The notes beneath the pieces were generated by a model. That model was not told the origin of the DNA. It searched no databases and saw only the letters and a program-made list of their open reading frames with translations. DNA of 64,000 nucleotides from Maritalea mobilis. GTDB taxonomy: Bacteria; Pseudomonadota; Alphaproteobacteria; Rhizobiales; Devosiaceae. The stretch lies in contig NZ_SNYR01000003.1 in assembly GCF_004363175.1 (NCBI RefSeq), forward strand, positions 67,001 through 131,000, in the 5' to 3' direction. Of this stretch, positions 41,605-50,392 are shown piece after piece; positions within the stretch are counted from its first letter, which is position 1, and each line of letters begins with the position of its first letter. The position numbers were made by a program, and so were the translations under genes.

Positions 41605-42264
41605 GTGATCGAATTTGATGATGTGGGTCTGCATTACGGCACAGGTCCAGAGATTCTAAAAAATCTCAATTTCAAAATTGACCCAGGTTCCTTTCATTTT
41701 CTCACCGGACCTTCTGGTGCGGGCAAAACATCCTTGTTGCGCCTTTTGCTGCTGTCATTGCGCCCCACGTCAGGGCGTCTCAACATGTTTGGCAAAGATG
41801 TTTCTGGACTAGACAAAGAAGGCCTTATGGCGATGCGCCAGCATATCGGCATCGTGTTTCAGGAATTCCGTCTGCTGGACCATCTCACCACTTTTGAAAA
41901 TGTTGCATTGCCCTTAGCGGTACGTGGCGAGCCGGAAGCCTCTTATCGATCTAACGTGAAAGAACTTCTAGATTGGGTGGGCCTTGGCCATCAAATCAAT
42001 GCGCGCCCTGAATTATTGTCCGGTGGTGAAAAGCAACGCGCCGCCATTGCGCGGGCAGTGATTGCCAAACCGGAGCTTTTGCTTGCCGACGAACCAACAG
42101 GCAATGTGGACCCAGAATTGGCAGAACGTTTGCTGCATTTATTTGTTGAACTCAACCGCATGGGCACAACCATTATTCTTGCAACCCACGAATTGCATTT
42201 GCTGGATCAATTCCGTTTCCCAAGATTGCAATTGCAAGATGGCGAGGTGAGCATTCATGATTGA
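41605..42264 (+). CDS. ftsE: Cell division ATP-binding protein FtsE
   Basis: A 219-residue ABC-type ATPase that with FtsX controls peptidoglycan hydrolases at the septum. Walker A is GPSGAGKTSLLRLL, the Q-loop lies in IGIVFQEFRLLDHLT, the signature is LSGGEKQRAA and Walker B is LLLADEPTGNVD. GTG at 41605 follows GGGAG by 6 nt and gives a normal FtsE N-terminus; the frame is open back to 41587. It overlaps ftsX by 8 nt. A GANTC site lies at the ribosome-binding region. Confidence 0.95.
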   Translation: MIEFDDVGLHYGTGPEILKNLNFKIDPGSFHFLTGPSGAGKTSLLRLLLLSLRPTSGRLNMFGKDVSGLDKEGLMAMRQHIGIVFQEFRLLDHLTTFENVALPLAVRGEPEASYRSNVKELLDWVGLGHQINARPELLSGGEKQRAAIARAVIAKPELLLADEPTGNVDPELAERLLHLFVELNRMGTTIILATHELHLLDQFRFPRLQLQDGEVSIHD

Positions 42265-43183
42265 TCAGTTTCTAAATCGCAATCGCACCGAAATCGCCAT
42301 TGTGCCGCGTTCATCCATCGCGGGCCGCACCCTCGCCTTACTGGTCGCCATTATGACCTTTTTGAGCTGCGTGACATTTGGCGCCGTTTATCTGGTTCAA
42401 AATTCGGCCATCGCTTGGTCATCCGAAGTGGGCCGCGAAATCACGATTCAATTGCAGCCGGTGGATGGCGATGAGATGACCTCCAATGTGCGCACGGCAA
42501 TCGCGCTCGCGTTGGACAGCCCTGGCGTAGGCAGCGCCAAAGAACTCACCATTGAAGATAGCGAGCGCCTTTTATCACCTTGGTTGGGCGATGAGTTCGA
42601 TTTGGAAGGCTTTGATCTGCCGCGTTTGGTGGTTGTGCATTTGTCCAATCCAAATGCCTTTGATCAAGCGGCACTAACCGCAAAGCTGGAACAATCCGTA
42701 CCCGGCGCCACCATCGACACCCATAAAGCGTGGCAGCAAAAACTAAACGCCATGTCAGGCACCATCGTGTTTTCTGGTCTATTGGCGTTGATGTTGATTA
42801 TGGCAGCGACAATTCTTGCTGTTATCTTCGCCACCAATGGCGCTATGGCCTCAAACCGAGAAATTGTTGATGTGCTGCATTTTATCGGCGCGCCAGACCG
42901 TTATATTGCAAGCGCTTTCCAATCCCGCTTTTTCGCCATTGGTTTACAAGGCGGCATCGTTGGCGGCGCAGCGGCGCTGATCTTCTTTATTCTCGCTGGC
43001 ATCATCACCAATTATCTCTTACCAAGCCAAAGCGCTGAACAGGTGGAACTGCTTTTTGGCCAATTCTCTTTGGGCTGGCTGGGCATTTTTGGCTTGATCA
43101 TTGTTGTGGCCATCATTGCCGGGCTGACAAGCATCACCTCCCGCATTACAGTACATCGCTTCTTGGCACAGGTCGCGCCTTAG
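42257..43183 (+). CDS. ftsX: Cell division permease-like protein FtsX
   Basis: A 308-residue inner-membrane protein with four helices: one near 27-50, then a periplasmic region (about 55-175), then three helices near 180-205, 230-260 and 275-300. Segments such as IVPRSSIAGRTLALLVAIMTFL near the start and FIGAPDRYIASAFQSRFF are typical FtsX. The periplasmic part would recruit a hydrolase activator. It overlaps ftsE by 8 nt and is followed by plsC after 37 nt. Confidence 0.94.
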   Translation: MIDQFLNRNRTEIAIVPRSSIAGRTLALLVAIMTFLSCVTFGAVYLVQNSAIAWSSEVGREITIQLQPVDGDEMTSNVRTAIALALDSPGVGSAKELTIEDSERLLSPWLGDEFDLEGFDLPRLVVVHLSNPNAFDQAALTAKLEQSVPGATIDTHKAWQQKLNAMSGTIVFSGLLALMLIMAATILAVIFATNGAMASNREIVDVLHFIGAPDRYIASAFQSRFFAIGLQGGIVGGAAALIFFILAGIITNYLLPSQSAEQVELLFGQFSLGWLGIFGLIIVVAIIAGLTSITSRITVHRFLAQVAP

Positions 43184-43220
43184 TCGCGGCCTCATTGATC
43201 CGATCTGATAGGCAGCACAC

Positions 43221-44012
43221 ATGATTGTCCAAACCATCCGCTCATTGATTTTCTATGTCTTTTTTATTGGCATAACGACCCTCCTTGCCATTCCAATGGG
43301 CATCTATTCTTTGGTCGCACCTAAATTTTCGGGCTATCCGATCGTTTGGCTTTGGTACAATTCCAACCTGTTTTTCCTCCGCCTCTTTGTGGGCATTCGC
43401 TCCAAAATTGAAGGTGAAGAAAACTTGCCGGAAGGCCCATGCATTATTGCGTCGAAACACCAGTCTGACTGGGATATTTTTGCTTTGTTGCCTGCAACAG
43501 GAAAACGCCCTTCCTTCATTGCCAAAAAGCAACTTTTGGACATTCCATTTTTCGGCTGGGCGGCGCGCAACTTCCACACCATTTCGGTCAACCGCAAAAA
43601 AGGGCGCGAAGCTTTACCTCAAATGATCGAGCAATCCAAGGAAGCCATCAAGCATGATTGCCGCATCGTTATTTACCCCGAAGGCACCCGCAAAGCGCCT
43701 TTAGCCGAGCCAAACTACAAATGGGGCATCGCAAAACTATATACGGAATTGAACATACCCGTAGTGCCTGTGGCCCTTACATCGGGTCTATATTGGCCCC
43801 GCAACTCCTTGGTGTTATGGCCGGGCACAGCCCGCGCACGCTATCTTGAACCCATCGAACCCGGTCTGGACGCAAAAGAATTTCACGAGAAATTACAAAG
43901 CGTTATTGAAGCTGAAACCGACAAAATGATCTTCGAAGATTTGGAAAAAGGCATCAGCCTACCCATTTCCGAAGCGTTCCAGTCTCGCATCGACCAGCGC
44001 AAATCCGCATAA
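43221..44012 (+). CDS. plsC: 1-acyl-sn-glycerol-3-phosphate acyltransferase
   Basis: A 263-residue membrane-associated lysophosphatidic acid acyltransferase. An N-terminal membrane helix (about 10-32) is followed by the HX4D motif (SKHQSDWDIF), the FIAKKQLLDIPFFGW block, VIYPEGTRKAP and a VPVALTSGLYWPRN segment: all four acyltransferase motifs. It is 37 nt after ftsX and may be co-transcribed. Paralogues in the same genome could share the role, so the symbol rests on family only. Confidence 0.88.
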   Translation: MIVQTIRSLIFYVFFIGITTLLAIPMGIYSLVAPKFSGYPIVWLWYNSNLFFLRLFVGIRSKIEGEENLPEGPCIIASKHQSDWDIFALLPATGKRPSFIAKKQLLDIPFFGWAARNFHTISVNRKKGREALPQMIEQSKEAIKHDCRIVIYPEGTRKAPLAEPNYKWGIAKLYTELNIPVVPVALTSGLYWPRNSLVLWPGTARARYLEPIEPGLDAKEFHEKLQSVIEAETDKMIFEDLEKGISLPISEAFQSRIDQRKSA

Positions 44013-44022
44013 CTACTAGATA

Positions 44023-44052
44023 TTGACAAACTGCCGCCACAATTCATAAATA
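44023..44052 (+). promoter_or_regulatory. Candidate promoter for the 144-aa orphan gene
   Basis: TTGACA at 44023-44028 and TAAATA at 44047-44052 are 18 nt apart and lie about 100 nt before the gene at 44152. Confidence 0.4.
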
Positions 44053-44151
44053 TAGTCCATACTATAAAGTTTATTGACGAAATGCGGATTTTGTTCTAGT
44101 TTTGTTCCGTACCGCGACGCCAGAGAAAGTTGGGGAGCTTGCGAGGCCGTT

Positions 44152-44586
44152 ATGACCGATGGGACACTTTATCCATTTGAAACCACTCAAGGTGGAGCTG
44201 AAGAGGCTTACGTCTCTTCTTTGAATGTGCAAACAACATCAGAAACAACCCAATATGCAGATCCCGACGAAGATGCAGCTAAACCTGTATCCTTTGTTGG
44301 CCGCTCTGGCAAAACTTATGCTGCAAAGCCAACCCAGCTAGAGAATTTGCGCATTCGTGACGATCAATTGTGCCTGCTTTGCGTACGCAATCAGCAATCT
44401 GAAGATATTTTGTGGGTCGGCTCTGGCCAAAGCCTTGTGCATGACCAGCCAAATCGTGCTGAATTTTTGGATGTGGTGAATAAGGCAGATAAAGCCTACA
44501 TCATTGAAATTGTAGATAGTGCCGAGCAATCCTTGGCCAGCTGGGATTTATCAAACACCCATCACAATTTACCCCACGCTGCCTGA
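44152..44586 (+). CDS. Conserved-looking protein of unknown function
   Basis: A 144-residue acidic soluble protein that I do not recognise. It begins MTDGTLYPFETTQGGAEEAY, has a stretch rich in Thr/Ser and acid residues, and a C-terminal half that looks folded (LRIRDDQLCLLCVRNQQSED, ILWVGSG, YIIEIVDSAEQSLASWDLS). A CLLC pair is present. The ATG at 44152 has GAGG 5 nt upstream; the open frame from 44074 lacks a ribosome site. It stands between plsC and a convergent chaC. Confidence 0.6.
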   Translation: MTDGTLYPFETTQGGAEEAYVSSLNVQTTSETTQYADPDEDAAKPVSFVGRSGKTYAAKPTQLENLRIRDDQLCLLCVRNQQSEDILWVGSGQSLVHDQPNRAEFLDVVNKADKAYIIEIVDSAEQSLASWDLSNTHHNLPHAA

Positions 44587-44598
44587 ACATTATCACAT

Positions 44599-44624
44599 CA
44601 CTGCAATTCAACTATTTTGCAGTG
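44599..44624. terminator. Possible terminator hairpin between the orphan gene and chaC
   Basis: CACTGCAA and TTGCAGTG pair perfectly (8 bp, 10-nt loop) between convergent stops. There is no U-tract on the plus strand and the minus copy overlaps the chaC end, so function as terminator is uncertain. Confidence 0.35.
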
Positions 44625-45126
44625 CGTTCACCAGTGCATCTAAGCTTGGGTCTTGAATGCCCAACTCAACCAAATGCGCATGGGTGTTGACCACATATTC
44701 AATGTTCGGCCCTGCTTGGCCTTGCCCCTGCTGCACCAACTTTAATTGCTCAACATGGCTCAATCGCCCTGCATATTGTTTATGGCGCGGATCAGCCAAA
44801 TAAACCAGCGCATCCACATGCCGCCCATCATCTAACGCCACACGGCGCAGCGTTTCGCGATAAACCCCATTTTGCTGCTCGCGCGCATGCAGATAGGCAT
44901 ATGTTTTATCCCATTGCTCTGGGTCAACTTCAAATGCCATGCCACGACAAGCGCCACCGCGGTCTAAACCAAACACCAGCCCAGGGCATTCTTCGGTGCC
45001 ACGATGGGTGAAGGAGTAAATGCACAACTGGCGGTGGGCACCGCGCAAAAGCGCTGGCTTCTTGCTTAAAAAATCAAAGCCCGGACGCCAGATCAACGAG
45101 CCATAGCCAAAAACCCACTTTCCCAT
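44608..45126 (-). CDS. chaC: ChaC-type gamma-glutamylcyclotransferase
   Basis: A 172-residue cytosolic enzyme that breaks glutathione to 5-oxoproline and Cys-Gly. The YGSLIW motif in VFGYGSLIWRPGFDF (near residue 5) and the catalytic glutamate region (YLHAREQQNGVYRE) are intact, with the GxxWxL-type cofactor loop replaced by usual ChaC elements (GLDRGGACRGMAFEV). Length and order fit ChaC. It is divergent from the DUF2125 gene. Confidence 0.9.
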   Translation of the reverse strand: MGKWVFGYGSLIWRPGFDFLSKKPALLRGAHRQLCIYSFTHRGTEECPGLVFGLDRGGACRGMAFEVDPEQWDKTYAYLHAREQQNGVYRETLRRVALDDGRHVDALVYLADPRHKQYAGRLSHVEQLKLVQQGQGQAGPNIEYVVNTHAHLVELGIQDPSLDALVNALQNS

Positions 45127-45230
45127 TAATTCGCCAAATCACCTGTTTGAAAAACCATAATTGAGATGTACAAACTTCTCTTAAAAGACACAAGGCACAC
45201 ACCCAAGTGCAACATCGTTAGGATTTGAAA

Positions 45231-46205
45231 ATGGCAAAATTCAAAATCATGCTCGCCGCGATTCTTCTGGTGTGCGCCGCCGTCACCGCAGGCTGGTTTT
45301 TCGTCGCCCAACAAATTGATCAGCAAATTCAAACCGCGATCAATGACCCAGAGGTCAATTTGACGTGTGAGGAACAAAGCATCTCTGGCTTTCCGTTCCG
45401 CTTTGATGTGCGCTGCCTTAACGCGCAGATCAATTCTGGCGATATGGCCATCTCCATTCCCAAAATTGAAGCAACGGCACTCTTCTATCGCCCGACCCAT
45501 ATTCTGGCTTTTTTAGAAGGCCCCATCGACTACCAAAACGCGTTCACCGGAGCGCAAAAGCAGCTGCGATTTGAAAAAGCCGAAGCAAGCGCCCGCGCCG
45601 ATTTTTCACTCAATCTCAAACGAGTGTCAGCGCAATTGGTGAACCCCGTTTGGTCAGATCAGCTATTTGGCACCCAAGATATTGGCCAAGCCGACATGGC
45701 CGAGCTGCACCTGCTCGCAAATGATGAAACAAAAACCGGCTTCTTTGCCTATGCGAAGTTCGACAATATTCAAAGTCAGCAATTGGGCGTTGAAACGCTC
45801 AACACATTGCTCGAGGCTGAAATCACCACATTGGATCAAAATCTGACCAATTGGGTTTTCCCCGCCACGCTACAAAAATTCGCTGCTGATAAAGGCCAAA
45901 TCATCATTGAAAAATATCAAACAGATGGCCGCATTGTGCCGCTAGGCCAAATCCAAGCGCAAGACATTGCCCTCAATGCTGAGGGTGAATTCACGCTTAC
46001 TGAGCAAGGCTTTTTGCAAGGTATTTTGCGCACATCGTCACAAAACATTGTGAGCCAGTTCGATTTGTCAGCGCTCGGCCCAATGGCCGCAGCCATTGTC
46101 GGCGCACCTGATCAAGAAGGTAAGCACCACATCCCAATTATGGCCAATTCGGGCGTGATCAGCGTGGGTATGGCCCCAATCTATATGGTGCCGGCGCTCT
46201 TTTAG
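45231..46205 (+). CDS. DUF2125 family protein
   Basis: A 324-residue probable periplasmic protein with an N-terminal membrane helix (about 5-25) acting as anchor or signal, followed by repeated beta-strand segments typical of DUF2125, a family of alphaproteobacteria without known function. CEEQSISGFPFRFDVRCLN near residue 43-61 is the hallmark. ATG at 45231 has AGGA upstream; a TTG at 45225 is possible. It is convergent with the tyrC gene. Its role is unknown. Confidence 0.8.
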   Translation: MAKFKIMLAAILLVCAAVTAGWFFVAQQIDQQIQTAINDPEVNLTCEEQSISGFPFRFDVRCLNAQINSGDMAISIPKIEATALFYRPTHILAFLEGPIDYQNAFTGAQKQLRFEKAEASARADFSLNLKRVSAQLVNPVWSDQLFGTQDIGQADMAELHLLANDETKTGFFAYAKFDNIQSQQLGVETLNTLLEAEITTLDQNLTNWVFPATLQKFAADKGQIIIEKYQTDGRIVPLGQIQAQDIALNAEGEFTLTEQGFLQGILRTSSQNIVSQFDLSALGPMAAAIVGAPDQEGKHHIPIMANSGVISVGMAPIYMVPALF

Positions 46206-46223
46206 CGCCAGCACCCAAAATCA

Positions 46224-47159
46224 TCACTCAGCTTTATCGCTATGATGCTTCCGGCCAAAGTCTGGCGCGTCAGTTTCTTGCCCTGCATCAATAATTGAGC
46301 GACGGATATTGCGGGTGCGGGTAAACAACCCTTCCAACATTTCGCCATCACTGTCGCGCACCGCGCGCTGCAACATGCTGAGATCTTCCAAAAAACGGCC
46401 CAGCATTTCCAACACAGCATCGCGATTGGTCAAAAACACATCACGCCACATGATCGGGTCAGAGGCGGCAATCCGCGTAAAGTCACGAAAACCACCGGCA
46501 GAAAATTTGATCACTTCAGACTTTGTGACGCTTTCAAGATCGTCTGCCGTGCCCACAATATTATATGCAATAAGGTGTGGCACATGGCTTGTAATGGCCA
46601 ACACCAGATCATGGTGTTTGGCATCCATAATTTCCACGTCGGAGCCAATAGCTTCCCAAAACGCCTTCAAGCGATCGATAGCACTCTGCGACGCATCTTC
46701 AGTCGGCGTCAAAATACAAAACCGCTGATCAAACAATTCCGCAAAACCATGCTTTGGGCCAGATTTTTCCGTACCCGAAATCGGGTGGCCCGGAATGAAG
46801 TCTACGTGTGCGGGAAGCACATCTTGTAGCGCATTGACCACATGCTCTTTCACCGAGCCAACATCTGAAACAATGGCCCCTGCTTTAAGGCCAGCCGCAA
46901 TCTGTTCCCCTATTTCGCGATAAGTGCCCACAGGCGTGCACAGAATAACCAGATCAGCATCTTTCACCGCATCCGATGGGTTGGCATGAAACGCATGCCC
47001 CAATTCCAGCTTTTCCGCTTCAGACAAATGCTGCGGCGACCGATCAGAGATCACCAATTCGTCAGTTAAATTCCCGCGCAAAATAGCGCGCGCGATGGAC
47101 GACCCGATAAGGCCAATGCCAATAATGGCAATACGATCAAACAATGGTTTTTCAGCCAT
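46224..47159 (-). CDS. tyrC: Prephenate/arogenate dehydrogenase
   Basis: A 311-residue tyrosine-pathway enzyme. The NAD(P) site is IAIIGIGLIGSSIARAI near residues 9-25, with the catalytic histidine region GHPISGTEKSGP and SHVPHLIAYNIV. It is TyrC-like: without a chorismate mutase or ACT domain. Its ATG (47159) lies inside the end of hisC, an overlap of 8 nt, so translation is coupled; a GTG at 47165 is an alternative. hisC-tyrC pairs of this kind are common in alphaproteobacteria. Confidence 0.92.
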   Translation of the reverse strand: MAEKPLFDRIAIIGIGLIGSSIARAILRGNLTDELVISDRSPQHLSEAEKLELGHAFHANPSDAVKDADLVILCTPVGTYREIGEQIAAGLKAGAIVSDVGSVKEHVVNALQDVLPAHVDFIPGHPISGTEKSGPKHGFAELFDQRFCILTPTEDASQSAIDRLKAFWEAIGSDVEIMDAKHHDLVLAITSHVPHLIAYNIVGTADDLESVTKSEVIKFSAGGFRDFTRIAASDPIMWRDVFLTNRDAVLEMLGRFLEDLSMLQRAVRDSDGEMLEGLFTRTRNIRRSIIDAGQETDAPDFGRKHHSDKAE

Positions 47160-48246
47160 GATCACTCATTTCTTGCAAACTTTGCACCACAAGCTGCATC
47201 TGCTCTTCGGTGCCTATGGAAATACGCAGACAATTGGGCAAACCGTAAGAATGCATCTCACGCACAATCAGTCCCTTTTCCATCAAAAGATTAAAGGCGT
47301 CCGCCGCGGTAAAACCGGGCTCATCGCCAAATTCGGTCAACACAAAATTGCACTGGCTTGGATAAGTTTTATAGCGGTTGGATTGCAACTCGCGCACCAA
47401 CATGTCGCGCATTTTGGCGTTGTGGGCCTTCAACTCTGCCGTAAATTCAATATCCTTCACCGCAGCGCTTGCCGCAGCTTGGGCAATGCCATTCACATTG
47501 AAGGGTCCACGCAAACGGTTATAGGCATCCAGAATGTGTTCCGGGCCATAGAACCAACCCACGCGCAAATTAGCCAAGCCAATCTTGGAGAATGTGCGTG
47601 TCATCACCACATTCTGCGCGCGATTGACCAAATCTATGCCAACTTCAAAATCCGGCGCATCCACATATTCCGCATAAGCAGCATCCAGCACCAGCAAGAT
47701 GTCTGGCCGCAAACCTTGGTGCAGACGGTTAATTTCATCGGCGGTCAAATAGCTGCCGGTTGGATTGTTGGGGTTCGCCAAAAACATAATTTTTGTTTTC
47801 TCGGTCACCGCCGCCAACAACGCATCCACATCGGCTTTCAAATTGGTTTCAGGCGCTTGCACGCAAGTGCCGCCCGCCGCTTTGGTCACGATGGGATAAA
47901 CCAAAAAGCCATATTGAGACATCACCGTCTCATCGCCTGCGCCAACATAGGCTTGCGCGAGCAAGTGTAAAATCTCGTCAGAACCCGCCCCAACACCAAT
48001 GCGATCTGGGTTCAACCCATGCACCTCGCCAATTGCGGCGCGCAATTCTGCGGCACTGCCATCTGGATATTCGGCCAACCGATATGCATATTTGCCATAA
48101 GCTTCAACGGCCTTTGGGCTGGCGCCCAATGGTGATTCATTGGCTGAAAGCTTGGCCAAAGACTGGCCAGTAGGCGATTTGGATTTGCCCGGCTTATATG
48201 CCGCAATATCCATAATCGAACGATGTGCATTCGGTTTGTCTGACAT
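47152..48246 (-). CDS. hisC: Histidinol-phosphate/aromatic aminotransferase
   Basis: A 364-residue class I PLP aminotransferase. The PLP lysine lies in RTFSKIGLANLRVGW, the NPNNPTG motif in FLANPNNPTGSY, and DAAYAEYVD and LRISIGT complete the active site. Because it is coupled to tyrC it may also transaminate prephenate or aromatic keto acids. ATG at 48246 follows AGGAAG by 6 nt; the frame runs upstream to 48306. Another hisC copy elsewhere in the genome cannot be excluded. Confidence 0.9.
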   Translation of the reverse strand: MSDKPNAHRSIMDIAAYKPGKSKSPTGQSLAKLSANESPLGASPKAVEAYGKYAYRLAEYPDGSAAELRAAIGEVHGLNPDRIGVGAGSDEILHLLAQAYVGAGDETVMSQYGFLVYPIVTKAAGGTCVQAPETNLKADVDALLAAVTEKTKIMFLANPNNPTGSYLTADEINRLHQGLRPDILLVLDAAYAEYVDAPDFEVGIDLVNRAQNVVMTRTFSKIGLANLRVGWFYGPEHILDAYNRLRGPFNVNGIAQAAASAAVKDIEFTAELKAHNAKMRDMLVRELQSNRYKTYPSQCNFVLTEFGDEPGFTAADAFNLLMEKGLIVREMHSYGLPNCLRISIGTEEQMQLVVQSLQEMSDHG

Positions 48247-48354
48247 TTTGTTCTTCCTGAAGAAATTAGCCGCGCGCACCATAGGCAAAGCCATCGCCAG
48301 ACGCAAAGAAAACTCTATTATTCATTGGTCTTTATGGTGCAGGGCGAACGAATT

Positions 48355-49095
48355 TTAGCGAATATGTCCCGTTGGCCATGCTGGTTGAGAAACAAGGCCG
48401 GGAATTTGCGAAAATTGCGGTGAGCGCCGCCGTCTGGTCACCGCCGGATACATTTCCTTGCGCGCCCGCACCAGCATCACCCCAGCAAGGCCTGACCCCA
48501 ACAAACGGCCCATCGTTTCAAACAAGCGAGCCGATTTCAGCAATGGGCCAAAATTTGAGGGCGGCAAATACAACGCTTCGCGCCACACTTCCGGGGTGAA
48601 AGAATGATCTTTCAATAAGCGGGCCAATTGATTTTGCGAAAAGGGATGCCCGTGCCCAAATGGCGTTGTATCGCGCTGGGCCCAAAAGCCCCGCCGACGC
48701 GGCACCACCAAAATCACTCGCGCACCGGGCGCGGTCACCCGCCACAATTCTTGCATGAATTCTTCTAAATCAAACAAATGCTCCAACGCGTGAATGGCGA
48801 TCACCACGTCAACGGCGCTGTCTGTCAGCGGCAGCTCCAACGGGTCCACCAAAGCAGAAAGACTCGGTGCCTCATGCGGCCAATGAGTCACACCCTGACG
48901 CTGCGGCATAAATGCCATCACCCGCTCTGCGTCCGCCCGCAACCGATTGAGATAAGGCGTGGCATAGCCAATGCCTAAAACCCGCTGCCCCTGAACCGGT
49001 GCCAGTGGCAACAACGTATCCGCAATAAGCCGACGGGAGATGCGCCCCAACGGCGAGCGGTAAAATTGCATGAGATCATCGATAGTTACCGACAT
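48355..49095 (-). CDS. SAM-dependent methyltransferase (class I, DUF-type)
   Basis: A 246-residue Rossmann-type methyltransferase. Motif I is QRVLGIGYATPYLNRLR, degenerate from the usual GxGxG, followed by SAVDVVIAIHALEHLFDLEEFMQELWRVTAPGARVILVVPRR (motif IV and methyltransferase-11-like strand, seen in sections). It has an extra N-terminal helix (DLMQFYRSPLGRISRRLI). It is divergent from gloB, a conserved pair in alphaproteobacteria. The substrate is unknown. Confidence 0.85.
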   Translation of the reverse strand: MSVTIDDLMQFYRSPLGRISRRLIADTLLPLAPVQGQRVLGIGYATPYLNRLRADAERVMAFMPQRQGVTHWPHEAPSLSALVDPLELPLTDSAVDVVIAIHALEHLFDLEEFMQELWRVTAPGARVILVVPRRRGFWAQRDTTPFGHGHPFSQNQLARLLKDHSFTPEVWREALYLPPSNFGPLLKSARLFETMGRLLGSGLAGVMLVRARKEMYPAVTRRRRSPQFSQIPGLVSQPAWPTGHIR

Positions 49096-49183
49096 GGAAC
49101 TGGGTTCAACTTAGTTTCGCACATGTTATATATGTAATGCCCAACAGACCTTATTGCCAACGCCAAATTTTGAAGGATCCGAC

Positions 49184-49957
49184 ATGACGCAAAAGTTTGA
49201 TATTGAAATGCTGCCGGTTCTCGACACCAACTATGCGATATTCATCAGATGTCGTACCACTGGCAAAGTGGCGATGATCGACGCCCCGGACGATGATAAA
49301 ATTTTGAATTTTCTGGATGATCGAAACTGGCGGCCAGACATAGTGTTGGTGACCCATAGGCATTGGGACCATATTGACGGTTTGGCAAAAATCAAAGCCC
49401 GGTACAATTCCAGAATTATTGTGCCCGATTCTGAAAAGGACGCCATCACGCCGCATGATGCCACCATTGCACCGGGCGCAATCTTGCCCTTTGGCGTGGG
49501 TCATTTCACCGTACTGTCAACACCGGGCCACACCAGTGGACATATCGCTTATTACCTTCAAGAACAGCCAACTTTATTTGCTGGCGACGCGCTATTTTCT
49601 GTCGGATGTGGCCGAATGTTTGATGGTCCTGCCAATGCCATGTGGGACGGGCTGAAAGAGCTGCGTCATTTGCCAGATGAAACCGCGCTTTATTGCGGCC
49701 ATGAATATACGATCGACAATATCAATTTCGCTCTTAGTCTCACGCCTGATCATCAAGCGTTGCGCCAACATCTGCAATGGGCGAAAGAACGCCGCACCCA
49801 AAACCAACCCACCTTGCCGTCAACCCTTGGCTTTGAAAAAGCCAATAACCCATTTTTGCGAGCGGACGATCCCACAATCGCAAAAGCCGTCGATAAGCTC
49901 GGGGCACCCGAGGCAGAAATATTCGCCGCAATACGCAAGGCAAAGGATCAATTTTAG
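49184..49957 (+). CDS. gloB: Hydroxyacylglutathione hydrolase (glyoxalase II)
   Basis: A 257-residue metallo-beta-lactamase-fold enzyme that hydrolyses S-lactoylglutathione. The metal motif THRHWDHIDG (THxHxDH) lies near residues 55-64; STPGHTSGHIAY, FAGDALFSVGCGRMF and YCGHEYT supply the remaining ligands. A C-terminal HAGH domain (LQWAKERRTQNQPTLPSTL) is present. ATG at 49184 follows AAGGA by 7 nt; the frame is open to 49154. It is divergent from the methyltransferase gene. Confidence 0.95.
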   Translation: MTQKFDIEMLPVLDTNYAIFIRCRTTGKVAMIDAPDDDKILNFLDDRNWRPDIVLVTHRHWDHIDGLAKIKARYNSRIIVPDSEKDAITPHDATIAPGAILPFGVGHFTVLSTPGHTSGHIAYYLQEQPTLFAGDALFSVGCGRMFDGPANAMWDGLKELRHLPDETALYCGHEYTIDNINFALSLTPDHQALRQHLQWAKERRTQNQPTLPSTLGFEKANNPFLRADDPTIAKAVDKLGAPEAEIFAAIRKAKDQF

Positions 49958-49959
49958 CA

Positions 49960-50007
49960 TTAACCAAAAGTTAAAAATCACAGGATGAAAAGTTAACAAA
50001 TCCTTTA
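49960..50007 (+). promoter_or_regulatory. Pair of CtrA-type sites upstream of the 86-aa gene
   Basis: TTAACCAAAAGTTAA (49960-49974) is an exact TTAA-N7-TTAA; a second near match (TTAA-N7-TTTA) lies at 49993-50007. They are within 130 nt of the gene at 50085 and 3 nt after the gloB stop. Confidence 0.55.
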
Positions 50008-50084
50008 TATCGCCATCATTTGCTGCCATAATCCCTGAAAAATAAGGGCAAAATTGTCCCATTTTGAAACAGGTAGGCAAATTG

Positions 50085-50345
50085 ATGGCTGCGGAGAAGG
50101 AAAGCAATGCTTTGGCAAATGCGCCGATTGTGATTGAAGCTCAATCACATCAGGCTCGCCGCCGCCATGCTTATCGGCCCGAAGCCCATTTTGTTGCCCA
50201 CCTTTTGGCCCAGCGCCCGACACTGAACCCAAATCGTCGGCAAATACGCCCCGGCACCCAAGCTGCACAATCTGCTTACCGCGCAAATGCAGAGCGGATC
50301 GTGAAGCGGATGCCTGTAGGCTACAATCGCACGGTCGAGGCTTAA
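50085..50345 (+). CDS. Small basic protein of unknown function with CtrA-type promoter sites
   Basis: An 86-residue basic protein that I do not recognise. It begins MAAEKESNALANAPIVIEAQ and is rich in Arg, His and Gln; the segment HAYRPEAHFVAHLLAQRPTL and the C-terminal YRANAERIVKRMPVGYNRTV look conserved-like and helical. There is no signal peptide or transmembrane helix. ATG at 50085 follows AGG elements by about 10 nt; a TTG at 50082 is possible. CtrA-type sites upstream suggest cell-cycle or motility control. Confidence 0.65.
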   Translation: MAAEKESNALANAPIVIEAQSHQARRRHAYRPEAHFVAHLLAQRPTLNPNRRQIRPGTQAAQSAYRANAERIVKRMPVGYNRTVEA

Positions 50346-50392
50346 AAAATACCGTATGAGATAGCAGCATTCAGTTGCTGAAGTGGAACGCC

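Noticed and set aside
49184-49957. Metallo-beta-lactamase-fold gene considered as the missing phnP
   Set aside because: It carries the THRHWDH motif plus a glyoxalase II C-terminal domain and stands beside the conserved methyltransferase gene, so it is gloB, not phnP.
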